Position numbers and translations under genes: made by a program
The notes under the pieces: model-generated
Told to the model about the DNA's origin: nothing
Databases searched by the model: none
What the model saw: the letters and a program-made list of their open reading frames with translations, nothing else
Source: Pseudomonas parafulva NBRC 16636 = DSM 17004
Lineage (GTDB): Bacteria > Pseudomonadota > Gammaproteobacteria > Pseudomonadales > Pseudomonadaceae
DNA: 64,000 nt
NCBI RefSeq assembly: GCF_000730645.1
Contig: NZ_BBIU01000029.1
Location: forward strand, 21,859-85,858
Reading direction: 5' to 3'
Shown: positions 43,906-52,826 of the stretch, in pieces
Layout: the number at the start of each line of letters is the position of its first letter
Numbering within the stretch: the stretch's first letter is position 1

Positions 43906-44370
43906 ATGTTGCTCGTGCATGCTGACGAATCCCCCGGTGCCCTGGAAAACGCCCTGTCGCATCTTCAATGCGTCCTGGTGGCGCGCCGCACCCGCTACAC
44001 GCCTGAGGCGATGAGCTGGCCACAGTACGACATCCTCGAGCTTCTGCGCTTGCAAGGCCCAGCGACGCCCTCGCTGCTGGGTGACAAGCTTGGCGCGGGG
44101 CGACCAGGCATTTCCAAATCCTTGCGCGTACTCAAAGACCTTGGCCTGGTGGAGCAGATTCAGGGCAATGGGGATCGGCGCGAGATGGTCACCGCGCTTA
44201 CACTGGCGGGGCGCGACTTCCTTGTTCGTGCTGCGACGGGCAGACGTGAAGCGGCGCGCATTGCCGCAGCGGTGCTCACGCCCGGTGAACAGGCCATGTT
44301 CACTGAACTCTGCGACAAGGTCAGTTTTGCGCTGGCCAACCATGATGCCGACCAGGGAGGCAATACATGA
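43906..44370 (+). CDS. MarR-family transcriptional regulator
   Basis: The ATG at 43906 follows GAGG by five bases and gives 154 residues. A winged helix is seen from residue 35 (MSWPQYDILELLRLQGPATP), with recognition helix LGAGRPGISKSLRVLKDLGL and the wing EQIQGNGDRREMVTALTL, including the conserved D-R-R. MarR proteins are dimers that usually repress their own operon until a phenolic or antibiotic ligand binds. The stop overlaps the start of the UvrA-like gene by four bases, so it likely controls that gene. Confidence 0.9.
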   Translation: MLLVHADESPGALENALSHLQCVLVARRTRYTPEAMSWPQYDILELLRLQGPATPSLLGDKLGAGRPGISKSLRVLKDLGLVEQIQGNGDRREMVTALTLAGRDFLVRAATGRREAARIAAAVLTPGEQAMFTELCDKVSFALANHDADQGGNT

Positions 44371-46652
44371 ACCCTGTACGCACGCCCTGTCTCGACATTG
44401 AAATCTTCGGCGCCCGTAACAACAACCTGCACGACGTCACGCTGAAGGTCCCCAAGCGCTGCATCACGGTATTCACCGGCGTATCCGGGTCCGGCAAGTC
44501 TTCGTTGGTATTCGACACGATTGCGGCAGAATCCCAGCGTCAGTTCAATGAAAGCCAAAGTGCTTTCGTCCGCCACCGGCTGCAGCACTATGGGCAGCCG
44601 CAGGCCGATGCGTTGCGTAATTTGCCGGCGTCGATCGTGGTTGATCAGAAGCCGTTAGGCGGCAGCTCCCGTTCGACGGTTGGTACAGCCACCGATATAC
44701 AGCCACTGTTGCGGCTGCTTTTTTCCCGCATCGGGCGCCCCTTCGTGGGCTATTCCAATGTGTTCTCGTTCAACCATCCGCACGGGATGTGCCTGACCTG
44801 CCAAGGGCTGGGAAGGGTGGACGAACTGGATCTGGACCTGTTGTTCGACCGCAGCAAGTCACTCAACCAAGGCGCAATTCAGTTTCCGACGTTTGCTCGC
44901 GGCACCTTCCGCTGGAAGCGTTATGTGTACTCAGGCCTGTTCGACTGCGACAAACCGCTGGCCGATTACAGCCAGGATGAGTGGCGGATGCTGCTGTATG
45001 CCGACGACCTTGCCGTAACCAGCCCTGAACCCGGCTGGCCGTCGTCCGCGCGGTATCAGGGCGTTGTGCCACGTTTCAAACGTGCTTATCTGGACCATGA
45101 GCCCGCGCGGCTGACCCAGGCCGAGCGCAAAGGGCTTGCCCGGGTCATCACGCGCCAGCGGTGCCCGGCTTGCGATGGGACACGGCTCAACCCAGGCATC
45201 CTGTCGTGCCGTATCAACGGCAACTCCATCGCGGACTGTTCCGCCCTGGAAGTTTCTGATCTGCTGGCGTTCATCCGCACAATCCAAGAAGAAACAGTTA
45301 TGACGGTGCTGTCGGCCATTGTCGAGCGACTGGAGCAGATGCGCGCCATCGGGTTGGGCTACCTCAGCCTGGGCCGCGAGACCACCAGCCTGTCGGGTGG
45401 GGAGTCACAGCGCGTGAAGATGGTCCGCCACCTTGGCAGTAGCCTTACCGACATCGCCTACATATTCGACGAGCCCAGCGTAGGGCTGCATCCGCGTGAC
45501 GTTGACCAGCTCAATGGCTTGCTGCGTAGCCTGCGCGACAAAGGCAATACGGTGCTGGTGGTAGAGCACGACCCTGATGTGATTGCCATTGCCGACCATG
45601 TCGTGGACATGGGACCACGCGCCGGGAAAGACGGCGGGCAGGTGGTGTATCAGGGGGATGTGGCTGGTTTGCGACAGGCCGATACGCTCACAGGGCGCTA
45701 CCTGCGACGGCCAGTTGCCCCGCTCGCAGAGCGAGAGAGGTGTGCCGCGACGCCGCCCATCACCTTGCAAGGCCTGTTCCTGCACAACCTGCACGATGTC
45801 AGTGTCTGCATTCCCACTGGCGTGCTGACGGTGGTCACCGGCGTGGCCGGGTCCGGCAAGAGCACACTGGTCAACTGCCTGCTCCCTCGCCATTGCCCGC
45901 ACGCCATCCTGGTCGATCAGAAAAGCCTGGGGGGGACGCGGCGTTCGTCAGTTGCAAGCTACATCGGCGTACTTGACGAGATTCGTGCGGGCTTTGCGAA
46001 AGGCAGCGGTCAGCCGGCCAGCCTGTTCAGTAGCAACGGCCAAGGTGCCTGCCCTGGCTGCAAGGGCCTTGGGACGGTGCAAACCGACCTGGCTTTCATG
46101 GACAGCGTCGAAACGCCTTGCGACGCGTGCAGCGCCACGGGGTTCAACCAGGCGGCGCGCTCAGTCACCTGGATGGGCTGCAACATTTTCCAGGTCCTCG
46201 CGTTATCTGTTGATGCCGCCAAGGAGCGTTTCAAGTTCTGTGAAAACATCAGCGAGCCATTAAGCAGGCTCTCAAGAGCAGGGCTTGGCTATCTCTCTCT
46301 TGGGCAACGGTTGAGCACCTTGTCCGGCGGCGAGCGCCAGCGCTTGAAACTGGCCAGCAAGCTGGTGGATGAAGGTAGTTTGTACGTCCTGGACGAACCG
46401 ACTTCCGGCTTGCACATGTCCGATGTGGACCAGCTGCTCGGGATTCTGGACGACCTGACGCAGAGGGGGGCTACCGTGGTCGTGGTTGAACACAATCTGG
46501 ACGTGATCGCCCATGCAGACTGGTTGATCGAGATGGGCCCTGGCGCCGGCAAGCAAGGTGGGAACATTATCTTCGAGGGTGTACCGGCCGCTATGATCCG
46601 CTCTGCGGAGTCAGTGACCGGGCCGTTTCTGCGTCGCCACTTGGCCGCCTAG
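44367..46652 (+). CDS. Class II UvrA paralogue (UvrA2, drug-resistance type)
   Basis: This 761-residue protein has two ABC ATPase halves with Walker A motifs GVSGSGKSSL (near residue 39) and GVAGSGKSTL (near 494), signatures LSGGESQRVK and LSGGERQRLK, and Zn-finger cysteines CLTCQGLG, CPACDGTRL, CPGCKGLG and CDACSATG. Normal UvrA has about 940 residues; this shorter form lacks the UvrB-binding domain. Such class II proteins are linked to tolerance of DNA-acting antibiotics (for example DrrC of Streptomyces). Being in one operon with a MarR regulator supports a drug response role over general repair. Confidence 0.88.
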   Translation: MNPVRTPCLDIEIFGARNNNLHDVTLKVPKRCITVFTGVSGSGKSSLVFDTIAAESQRQFNESQSAFVRHRLQHYGQPQADALRNLPASIVVDQKPLGGSSRSTVGTATDIQPLLRLLFSRIGRPFVGYSNVFSFNHPHGMCLTCQGLGRVDELDLDLLFDRSKSLNQGAIQFPTFARGTFRWKRYVYSGLFDCDKPLADYSQDEWRMLLYADDLAVTSPEPGWPSSARYQGVVPRFKRAYLDHEPARLTQAERKGLARVITRQRCPACDGTRLNPGILSCRINGNSIADCSALEVSDLLAFIRTIQEETVMTVLSAIVERLEQMRAIGLGYLSLGRETTSLSGGESQRVKMVRHLGSSLTDIAYIFDEPSVGLHPRDVDQLNGLLRSLRDKGNTVLVVEHDPDVIAIADHVVDMGPRAGKDGGQVVYQGDVAGLRQADTLTGRYLRRPVAPLAERERCAATPPITLQGLFLHNLHDVSVCIPTGVLTVVTGVAGSGKSTLVNCLLPRHCPHAILVDQKSLGGTRRSSVASYIGVLDEIRAGFAKGSGQPASLFSSNGQGACPGCKGLGTVQTDLAFMDSVETPCDACSATGFNQAARSVTWMGCNIFQVLALSVDAAKERFKFCENISEPLSRLSRAGLGYLSLGQRLSTLSGGERQRLKLASKLVDEGSLYVLDEPTSGLHMSDVDQLLGILDDLTQRGATVVVVEHNLDVIAHADWLIEMGPGAGKQGGNIIFEGVPAAMIRSAESVTGPFLRRHLAA

Positions 46653-46667
46653 CAGCAGGCACAAAAA

Positions 46668-46692
46668 AGCCCGGTATCAAACCGGGCTTCTT
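46668..46692. terminator. Bidirectional terminator between uvrA2 and glyA
   Basis: AGCCCGGT (46668-46675) and ACCGGGCT (46681-46688) pair over an ATCAA loop. A run of A lies to the left and TTCTTC to the right, so it can end both the uvrA2 and the convergent glyA transcripts. Confidence 0.85.
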
Positions 46693-46708
46693 CAACTCAA
46701 CGCTGCGA

Positions 46709-47962
46709 TCAGTTGCCGTAAACCGGCAGCTTCTTGCAGATGGCCTTGACCTTCTCGCGAACGGCGTCGATCACCGCTTCGTTGTTCAGGTCAGCCAGGA
46801 TGTCGCAGATCCAGCCGGCCAGTTCACGGCACTCGGCTTCCTTGAAACCACGGGTGGTAACGGCCGGGGTGCCGAAACGCAGGCCCGAGGTGACGAACGG
46901 AGAACGTGGGTCGTTCGGTACCGAGTTCTTGTTGACGGTGATGAAGGCTTTGCCCAGGGCGGCGTCTGCATCCTTGCCCGAGATGTCCTGTTTGATCAGC
47001 GACAGCAGGAACAGGTGGTTCTTGGTACCGCCAGACACCACGTCGAAGCCGCGCTCGATGAACACGCTCGCCATGGCCTGGGCGTTCTTCACCACTTGCT
47101 CCTGGTAGGCCTTGAACTCAGGCTGCAGGGCTTCCTTGAAGCAGATGGCCTTGGCGGCGATGACGTGCTCCAGCGGGCCACCCTGGGCGCCCGGGAATAC
47201 GGCAGAGTTGAGCTTCTTCTCGATCTCTTCGTTCTTGCGCGCGAGGATCAGGCCGCCGCGCGGGCCGCGCAGGGTTTTGTGGGTGGTGGTGGTGACCACG
47301 TCTGCGAACGGCACCGGGTTCGGGTAAACACCCGCAGCTACCAGGCCGGCCACGTGGGCCATGTCGACGAACAGGTAGGCACCGACCTTGTCGGCGATAG
47401 CACGGAAGCGGGCGAAGTCCAGCACCTGCGAGTAGGCCGAGAAGCCGGCAACGATCATTTTCGGCTTGTGCTCGACCGCCAGGCGCTCGACTTCGTCGTA
47501 GTCGATCAGGCCGTTGCCGTCGATGCCGTACTGGATGGCGTTGTACAGCTTGCCCGAGGAGCTCACGGAAGCACCGTGGGTGAGGTGGCCGCCGTGGGCC
47601 AGGCTCATGCCCAGAATGGTGTCACCGGCCGACAGCAGCGCCAGGTAGACCGCGGCGTTGGCCTGGGAACCTGCGTGTGGCTGAACGTTGGCGTAGTCGG
47701 CGCCGAACAGCTGCTTGGCGCGGTCGATGGCCAGTTGCTCGACCACGTCGACGTACTCGCAACCGCCGTAGTAGCGCTTGCCTGGGTAGCCTTCGGCGTA
47801 CTTGTTGGTCAGCACCGAGCCCTGGGCTTCCATGACAGCCGGGCTGGTGTAGTTTTCCGAGGCGATCAGCTCGATATGCTCTTCCTGGCGCAGTTCTTCT
47901 TGCTGCATGGCTTCGAAGAGCTCGGCGTCGTACTTGGCAATGGTCAAATCACGGCTGAACAT
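46709..47962 (-). CDS. glyA: Serine hydroxymethyltransferase
   Basis: This pyridoxal-phosphate enzyme interconverts serine and glycine with tetrahydrofolate. GAGGA precedes ATG 47962 and gives 417 residues. LIASENYTSPAV, NVQPHAGSQANAA and the PLP-lysine motif VVTTTTHKTLRGPRGG (Lys near residue 229) are present. The protein is complete and of normal length. The gene is alone, convergent to uvrA2 and followed upstream by the morA terminator-free gap. It is a core housekeeping gene. Confidence 0.98.
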   Translation of the reverse strand: MFSRDLTIAKYDAELFEAMQQEELRQEEHIELIASENYTSPAVMEAQGSVLTNKYAEGYPGKRYYGGCEYVDVVEQLAIDRAKQLFGADYANVQPHAGSQANAAVYLALLSAGDTILGMSLAHGGHLTHGASVSSSGKLYNAIQYGIDGNGLIDYDEVERLAVEHKPKMIVAGFSAYSQVLDFARFRAIADKVGAYLFVDMAHVAGLVAAGVYPNPVPFADVVTTTTHKTLRGPRGGLILARKNEEIEKKLNSAVFPGAQGGPLEHVIAAKAICFKEALQPEFKAYQEQVVKNAQAMASVFIERGFDVVSGGTKNHLFLLSLIKQDISGKDADAALGKAFITVNKNSVPNDPRSPFVTSGLRFGTPAVTTRGFKEAECRELAGWICDILADLNNEAVIDAVREKVKAICKKLPVYGN

Positions 47963-48163
47963 GGCGGTCCTCAAGGATCGGGGTGAATTGGGGGGGCATT
48001 CTAACCGATTGCTCCGCAGCTGGCATATGAAGTGGCATCAAGTCGCGGACCAAAGGGCCTCATGTTGCAGGCCGCGCCGTTTGTGGGCTGGAGGTGGGCG
48101 AGAGTTGACCTGAAAGTCCGGTTTCAATAGGCGTAGAGCACCGCGTGCCGCGCTTTGGAAACG

Positions 48164-51100
48164 TCAGTCGAACATGAACAGCGTTTCGTTGGCGAACTGG
48201 GCTTCGAACTGGTGGGCTGGCATGGGCCGCCCGAACAGGTAACCCTGCACTTCGTCGCAACCGTGCTCACGCAGAAACTCCAGCTGCTCATGGGTTTCGA
48301 CACCTTCGGCGATCACTGCCAGGTTCAGGCTGTGGGCCATGGCGATGATGGCCCTGGCGATCTGCGCATCCTGCTCGCCAGCCGGCAGGCCATCGACGAA
48401 GGTGCGGTCGATCTTGAGCACGTCGATGGGGAACTGCTTGAGGTAGTTGAGCGACGAGTAACCGGTACCAAAGTCATCCACCGCAATGCTCAGGCCCAGG
48501 TTCTTCAGGCCGGCGAGAATCTGCAGCGCCTCAGTCACCTCCCGCATCAGGATGCTCTCGGTCAACTCCAGCTCCAGGCACGCCGGTGGCAGGCCGGTTT
48601 CATCCAGGATGTTGGCGATGCGGGTGCCCAGCTGGCCGTCGGAGAACTGCCGCGCCGAGATGTTCACCGACACCTTGGGCACCCGCACCTTGGCCTTGTG
48701 CCAGGCTTTGAGCTGACGGCTGGCTTCGCGCAACACCCAGTCGCCCACGTCCACCACCAGGCCCAGCTCCTCGATCACCGGGATGAAGTCGCCCGGCGGC
48801 ACCAGGCCTCGGGTTGGGTGCCGCCAGCGCAGCAGCGCCTCGGCGCCGGTCAGGCGCTTGCCGTCGCCGCTGAACTGCGGCTGGTAGTAAAGAATGAACT
48901 CGTTCTGCTCCAGCGCGTGGCGCAGGTCGCTTTCCAGCTCCAGGCGCTCCAGGGCACTGGCGTTCATCTCGGCCTGGTAGAACTGGAAGTTGTTCTTGCC
49001 CCGCTCCTTGGCGTGGTACATGGCTGTGTCGGCGTTCTTCATCAGCTGGCTAAGCTCGCTGCCATCTTGCGGGCTGAGGGCGATGCCGATACTGGCGGTA
49101 ACGAAGAACTCGCGGTTTTCCAGTACGAACGGACGCACCAGGCTGCCAAGGATGTTCTCCGCCACATGGATGGCGCGGTTCAGGGCCAGCTGGCGGGTGG
49201 CCCGTGGCTGCAGCAGCAAGGTGAACTCGTCGCCACCCATGCGCGCCACGGTATCGTCGTCGTCCACGCAGGCCAGCAGGCGCTGGGCCATGTCCTTGAG
49301 CATGCGGTCGCCGGCGGCGTGGCCCAGGGAGTCGTTGATCGGCTTGAAGCGGTCCAGGTCGAGGAACATCAGCACCACCCACGCCTTCTGCCGCTCGGCT
49401 TGCTGCAGGGCGTTGTACAGGCGGTCCTGGAACAGCGTGCGGTTGGGCAGGTGGGTGAGGGCGTCGTAGTAGGCCAGGCGGTGAATGCGCTGTTCGCTGG
49501 CCTTGCGCTCGCTGATGTCGGTGAAGAAGCACACGTAGCTGGCCAGGTCGCCTTCGTCATCCAGCACGGCGGTGATGCCCACCCAGGCCGGGTAGTGATC
49601 GCCATCGCGGCGCTTGAGCCACACTTCGCCTTCCCAGCTGCCGCGCTGGTTCAGCTGCTTGAGGATGTAGCCCAGGTGCGCTTGCTGCTGCTCGTTCATC
49701 ACCAGCATGCCCGGCAGTTGGTCCAGCACCTCGCTGACCGCATAGCCGCTGACGCGGCTGAACGCTTCGTTGGCCTGCACGATGTAGCCCGCCGGGTCGG
49801 TGATCAGGATTGCGGACGTGGAGTGCTCGAATACCGTGGCGGCCATGCGCAGGTCTTTTTCGGCGCGGCGTTGCTGGCTGATGTCGCGGCCCACACCCAG
49901 CACCCCTTCAAAGCGCTGGTCATCGTCCCACACCAGCACCAGGCGCAGTTCGATCGGGATCTTGCGGCCGTCGGCGCGCAGGCAGTCGAACAGGAACAGT
50001 TGCATCGGCAGATGGTTGCGCAACTCGGCCAGTTGGGCCGGGTCGTCCATGGCCTTGCTGACGCGCTCCATCAGGCCGTAAATGCCGGTGAGCTGGGCCG
50101 GGTTGGCGATGATCGACTGCCAGCCGTTGGCGAAAATCCAGTCGGTCTGGTAGCCCAGCACGCTTTGCACCGAAGGGCTCACATAGTCCAGCTTGAGCTG
50201 GCTGTCCGTGGAGAAGATCACATCGCTGATGCTCTCGGCCAGCATGCGGTAGCGTTGCTCGCTGTCGCGCAGCGACTGGCTGGCCTCGATCTGCACGGTC
50301 ACATCCTTGCCGACCCCGATGATGCGTGTCACCTGGCCGTCCGCGTCGCGGGCCAGCACCTGCTCACGGATGTCATAGCAGCGCCAGTTGCCATCGCGGT
50401 GGCGGAAGCGCAACTGGCAGTGCAGTGGCTGGTCGTGCCCGGTATCACGTTGTTGCTGGCGCAAGGCCTTGTAGTGTTCGGCATCTTCAGGGTGCAGCAG
50501 CAGCTCCCAGAAGCGGTCGCCCATCTGGGCCAGCTCGGTGCGGTCGTAACCCAGTGTCTGGCCCAGGTGACGGTTGCTGAAGATCATCCGCTGGCTGTGC
50601 ACATCCTGCACGTACAGCTGGTCTGGCACGGTGCGGACCACGTCCGACCAGAAGCTTTCGCGCTCCAGCAGTGACAGTTCCACCTTCTTGCGGCTGGTGA
50701 TGTCGCTGATGCTCAGGATCACGGCCTGGTAGTCCCGGCGCTGCTGCGGCAGGCGTGCCATCAGCCATAGGTGCAGCTCGCCACCGAGGGGGGAGGGCAG
50801 GCGCACTTCCAGCTCCAGCAAGGCGCGCTGCTCGATCAAGGCATCGATCAGTTGCATGCCGACGCTGTCGCGGCCATTGCCGCTTTCGTCGAACAGGCGC
50901 TGCCAGGCCCCTTCATGGCTGTCGATGTTCAGCAACTGGCGGGCCACCTGGTTGACCTCGGTGATCTTCAGTTGCTGCAGCAGTGCGCGGCGCAGGTTTG
51001 GCTCCAGGGCCAGGCTTTGCTTGAGCGCTGCGCGGTTACGCACGTGGTAGCGGTCCAGTTGCCCGGGAAGGCAGGACAGGTCCAGCACGCACAGCGCTAC

Positions 51101-51994
51101 GCCAGTGCCTTCGAAAATCTCCTGGTAGCGCCGGCGGTCTTCCTGCAATGCGCGCTGGCGGCGGCGCATGTTGATCAGGGCCAGCAGCGGCAGCAGGGCG
51201 CAGATCAGCACCAGCACGCACTTGCCGATCAGCGCGGGCAGCAGCTTCTGCCGCGCCAGATGCGCGTCGAATTGCCCGCGCAACTGCCAGGTGCTGTTGT
51301 CGATGAACGCCAGCATCACGCTTTGCAAAGGCGCCTGGCTGCTGTGTGAGGACAGGTGGCGTTGCAGTACATCGCCGCTGCGGCTGTTTTCCAGCAGCCA
51401 TTGCGGGTGGCTGGCGCCGTTCAGGCGCTCGGTAAGGGTGCTGTAGTAGTCAGGTGACAGGCGCAGCAGCCAGTAGCCGCGGTCCTGCTCGGGCGCCTGG
51501 CGCAGCAGCAGGTAAAGCGTGCGGTTGTCGGCGGCGTTGGTGAAAAAGTAGGGGCGGCCTTGGTTGAGCTTGAGCAATTCGTCGATCAAGGCGCGGTCGC
51601 CCGCACCCGGCAGGCTGTCGACACGCGAACGGCCCGCGCTGTCCAGCCACGCCACGCTCTGCAATGCGGGTATCCGTTCGCGCAGCACGCCAACCAGCGC
51701 ACTGACCGCAGCCGGGGCCGGCGCTTTGATGTAGGGCTGCATCACATTGATGGCCTGCTGCGCCTTGAACGCCATGTTCAGGCTCAGGTGGTCGGCCAGC
51801 TCCGTGGTGGCATCCAGGCTCTTCTTGCGCAGCTCGGCCTGGGTGTTGTTGAACTGTGCGAACAGCTGCCACAGCAACAGGCCCAGCAGCAGCAAGGCCA
51901 GCAACGCCAACGCACCCTTGATCGACCCGCGCATGCTGGTAGCGGGCGCCTGGGGCGCGGAACGCGATGAAGGCGGTAGCGTGTGATTGGTCAA
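48164..51994 (-). CDS. morA: MorA-type membrane GGDEF–EAL protein with PAS repeats
   Basis: This 1276-residue inner-membrane protein matches MorA of P. putida in size and neighbourhood (glyA). TM1 is near residues 26-46 and TM2 near 252-276, around a periplasmic domain. Four PAS-type domains fill about 285-835. The GGDEF motif is intact at residues 920-924, while the RxxD inhibitory site in front is replaced by acidic residues (VDDDD). The EAL domain starts with E1052-A-L and keeps LTESIL, VDDFGTGYSS, KIDRTFV and VAEGVE-like (IAEGVE). It can in principle make and break cyclic-di-GMP. In pseudomonads it affects flagellar timing and biofilm. Confidence 0.93.
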   Translation of the reverse strand: MTNHTLPPSSRSAPQAPATSMRGSIKGALALLALLLLGLLLWQLFAQFNNTQAELRKKSLDATTELADHLSLNMAFKAQQAINVMQPYIKAPAPAAVSALVGVLRERIPALQSVAWLDSAGRSRVDSLPGAGDRALIDELLKLNQGRPYFFTNAADNRTLYLLLRQAPEQDRGYWLLRLSPDYYSTLTERLNGASHPQWLLENSRSGDVLQRHLSSHSSQAPLQSVMLAFIDNSTWQLRGQFDAHLARQKLLPALIGKCVLVLICALLPLLALINMRRRQRALQEDRRRYQEIFEGTGVALCVLDLSCLPGQLDRYHVRNRAALKQSLALEPNLRRALLQQLKITEVNQVARQLLNIDSHEGAWQRLFDESGNGRDSVGMQLIDALIEQRALLELEVRLPSPLGGELHLWLMARLPQQRRDYQAVILSISDITSRKKVELSLLERESFWSDVVRTVPDQLYVQDVHSQRMIFSNRHLGQTLGYDRTELAQMGDRFWELLLHPEDAEHYKALRQQQRDTGHDQPLHCQLRFRHRDGNWRCYDIREQVLARDADGQVTRIIGVGKDVTVQIEASQSLRDSEQRYRMLAESISDVIFSTDSQLKLDYVSPSVQSVLGYQTDWIFANGWQSIIANPAQLTGIYGLMERVSKAMDDPAQLAELRNHLPMQLFLFDCLRADGRKIPIELRLVLVWDDDQRFEGVLGVGRDISQQRRAEKDLRMAATVFEHSTSAILITDPAGYIVQANEAFSRVSGYAVSEVLDQLPGMLVMNEQQQAHLGYILKQLNQRGSWEGEVWLKRRDGDHYPAWVGITAVLDDEGDLASYVCFFTDISERKASEQRIHRLAYYDALTHLPNRTLFQDRLYNALQQAERQKAWVVLMFLDLDRFKPINDSLGHAAGDRMLKDMAQRLLACVDDDDTVARMGGDEFTLLLQPRATRQLALNRAIHVAENILGSLVRPFVLENREFFVTASIGIALSPQDGSELSQLMKNADTAMYHAKERGKNNFQFYQAEMNASALERLELESDLRHALEQNEFILYYQPQFSGDGKRLTGAEALLRWRHPTRGLVPPGDFIPVIEELGLVVDVGDWVLREASRQLKAWHKAKVRVPKVSVNISARQFSDGQLGTRIANILDETGLPPACLELELTESILMREVTEALQILAGLKNLGLSIAVDDFGTGYSSLNYLKQFPIDVLKIDRTFVDGLPAGEQDAQIARAIIAMAHSLNLAVIAEGVETHEQLEFLREHGCDEVQGYLFGRPMPAHQFEAQFANETLFMFD

Positions 51995-52240
51995 GCGTCG
52001 ATCCTGCGATTGGGCTGGCGATGGCAGGTAGGGTCATGCGCGGCGGCTGCCGGTGCCTGGCTGCCATACCGCGGTGGCGCACTATAAGCCGGACACTCGA
52101 AACCGGCTAGCATGCCTAGCATTGTGGCAAAGTGCCAGCGCTGTTCGCCGTGTGCCGTGGGGCGCTGGTTCGGCAAGCCCCTGCAACCTGTGCGAGAATG
52201 CCGCCCGCTTCACATGACAACGCATCGGAGATGTTCGGTT

Positions 52241-52642
52241 TTGGTTACTCACTTTTCCACCAATGGCCTGGATTCCGCCTGTGGGCGCAGCAGTCAGACC
52301 CTTGTCAGCACTGCCGTGACCGAGGACGTATCCTGCAAGACTTGCCAGCGCTCGCTGGTAAAACCCGCCGCCGCTACCAAGGCCAAGGCGCCATCGCTGG
52401 CCGAGTTGCGTACCAGCGCCAGGGCAGCTGCGCAACCGGCACCTGTAGCTGTGGCCAAGCCAGGCGCCAAGCCAGGCGCCAAGCCGGTCGCCACGCCTTC
52501 CGCCACGTCGGCACCTGTGGCCTCTGTACAGCCAGCGCGCAGCGGTGGTTTCAGCGTCAAGTCGGCCTGGGCTTCGCGCCTTGCCGAGCAAGGTGAGCGT
52601 TGCCGCTTGCCACGCGGCAAGGCCAGGCAGCGCCACGTCTGA
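52241..52642 (+). CDS. Small zinc-ribbon-like protein with Ala/Pro-rich linker
   Basis: GGAG lies ten bases before TTG 52241; ATG 52214 in the same frame is an alternative. The product of 133 residues begins VTHFSTNGLDSACGRSSQ. Cysteines in SACG and SCKTCQ could bind a metal. The middle contains repeated K-P-G-A units (AKPGAKPGAKP) and a long Ala/Pro/Val linker. The C-terminal part (SVKSAWASRLAEQGERCRLP) is basic. I recognise no family. It lies between morA (divergent) and ettA and may be a nucleic-acid-binding protein, by composition alone. Confidence 0.65.
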   Translation: MVTHFSTNGLDSACGRSSQTLVSTAVTEDVSCKTCQRSLVKPAAATKAKAPSLAELRTSARAAAQPAPVAVAKPGAKPGAKPVATPSATSAPVASVQPARSGGFSVKSAWASRLAEQGERCRLPRGKARQRHV

Positions 52643-52826
52643 CCCCGCGCTGGCCGCAGCATCTGCAGGCCAGCGCCCCTTTTCTCGACCATTAGCCACG
52701 CCTATGCAACGCGGCGCGTTGGCGTAGAATGGTCCACTTTGTTCAACGACACCCGACCGTGACTCCCCTGGCCATCGCCGGGGCGCTCGTCGATGTCCTT
52801 ACTTATCTGAATGAGAGGGCTTGGTT

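Noticed and set aside
48155..50674. 839-codon plus-strand ORF opposite morA
   Set aside because: It is the antisense of a GC-rich gene with complete PAS, GGDEF and EAL domains; its protein has no domain and a biased composition.
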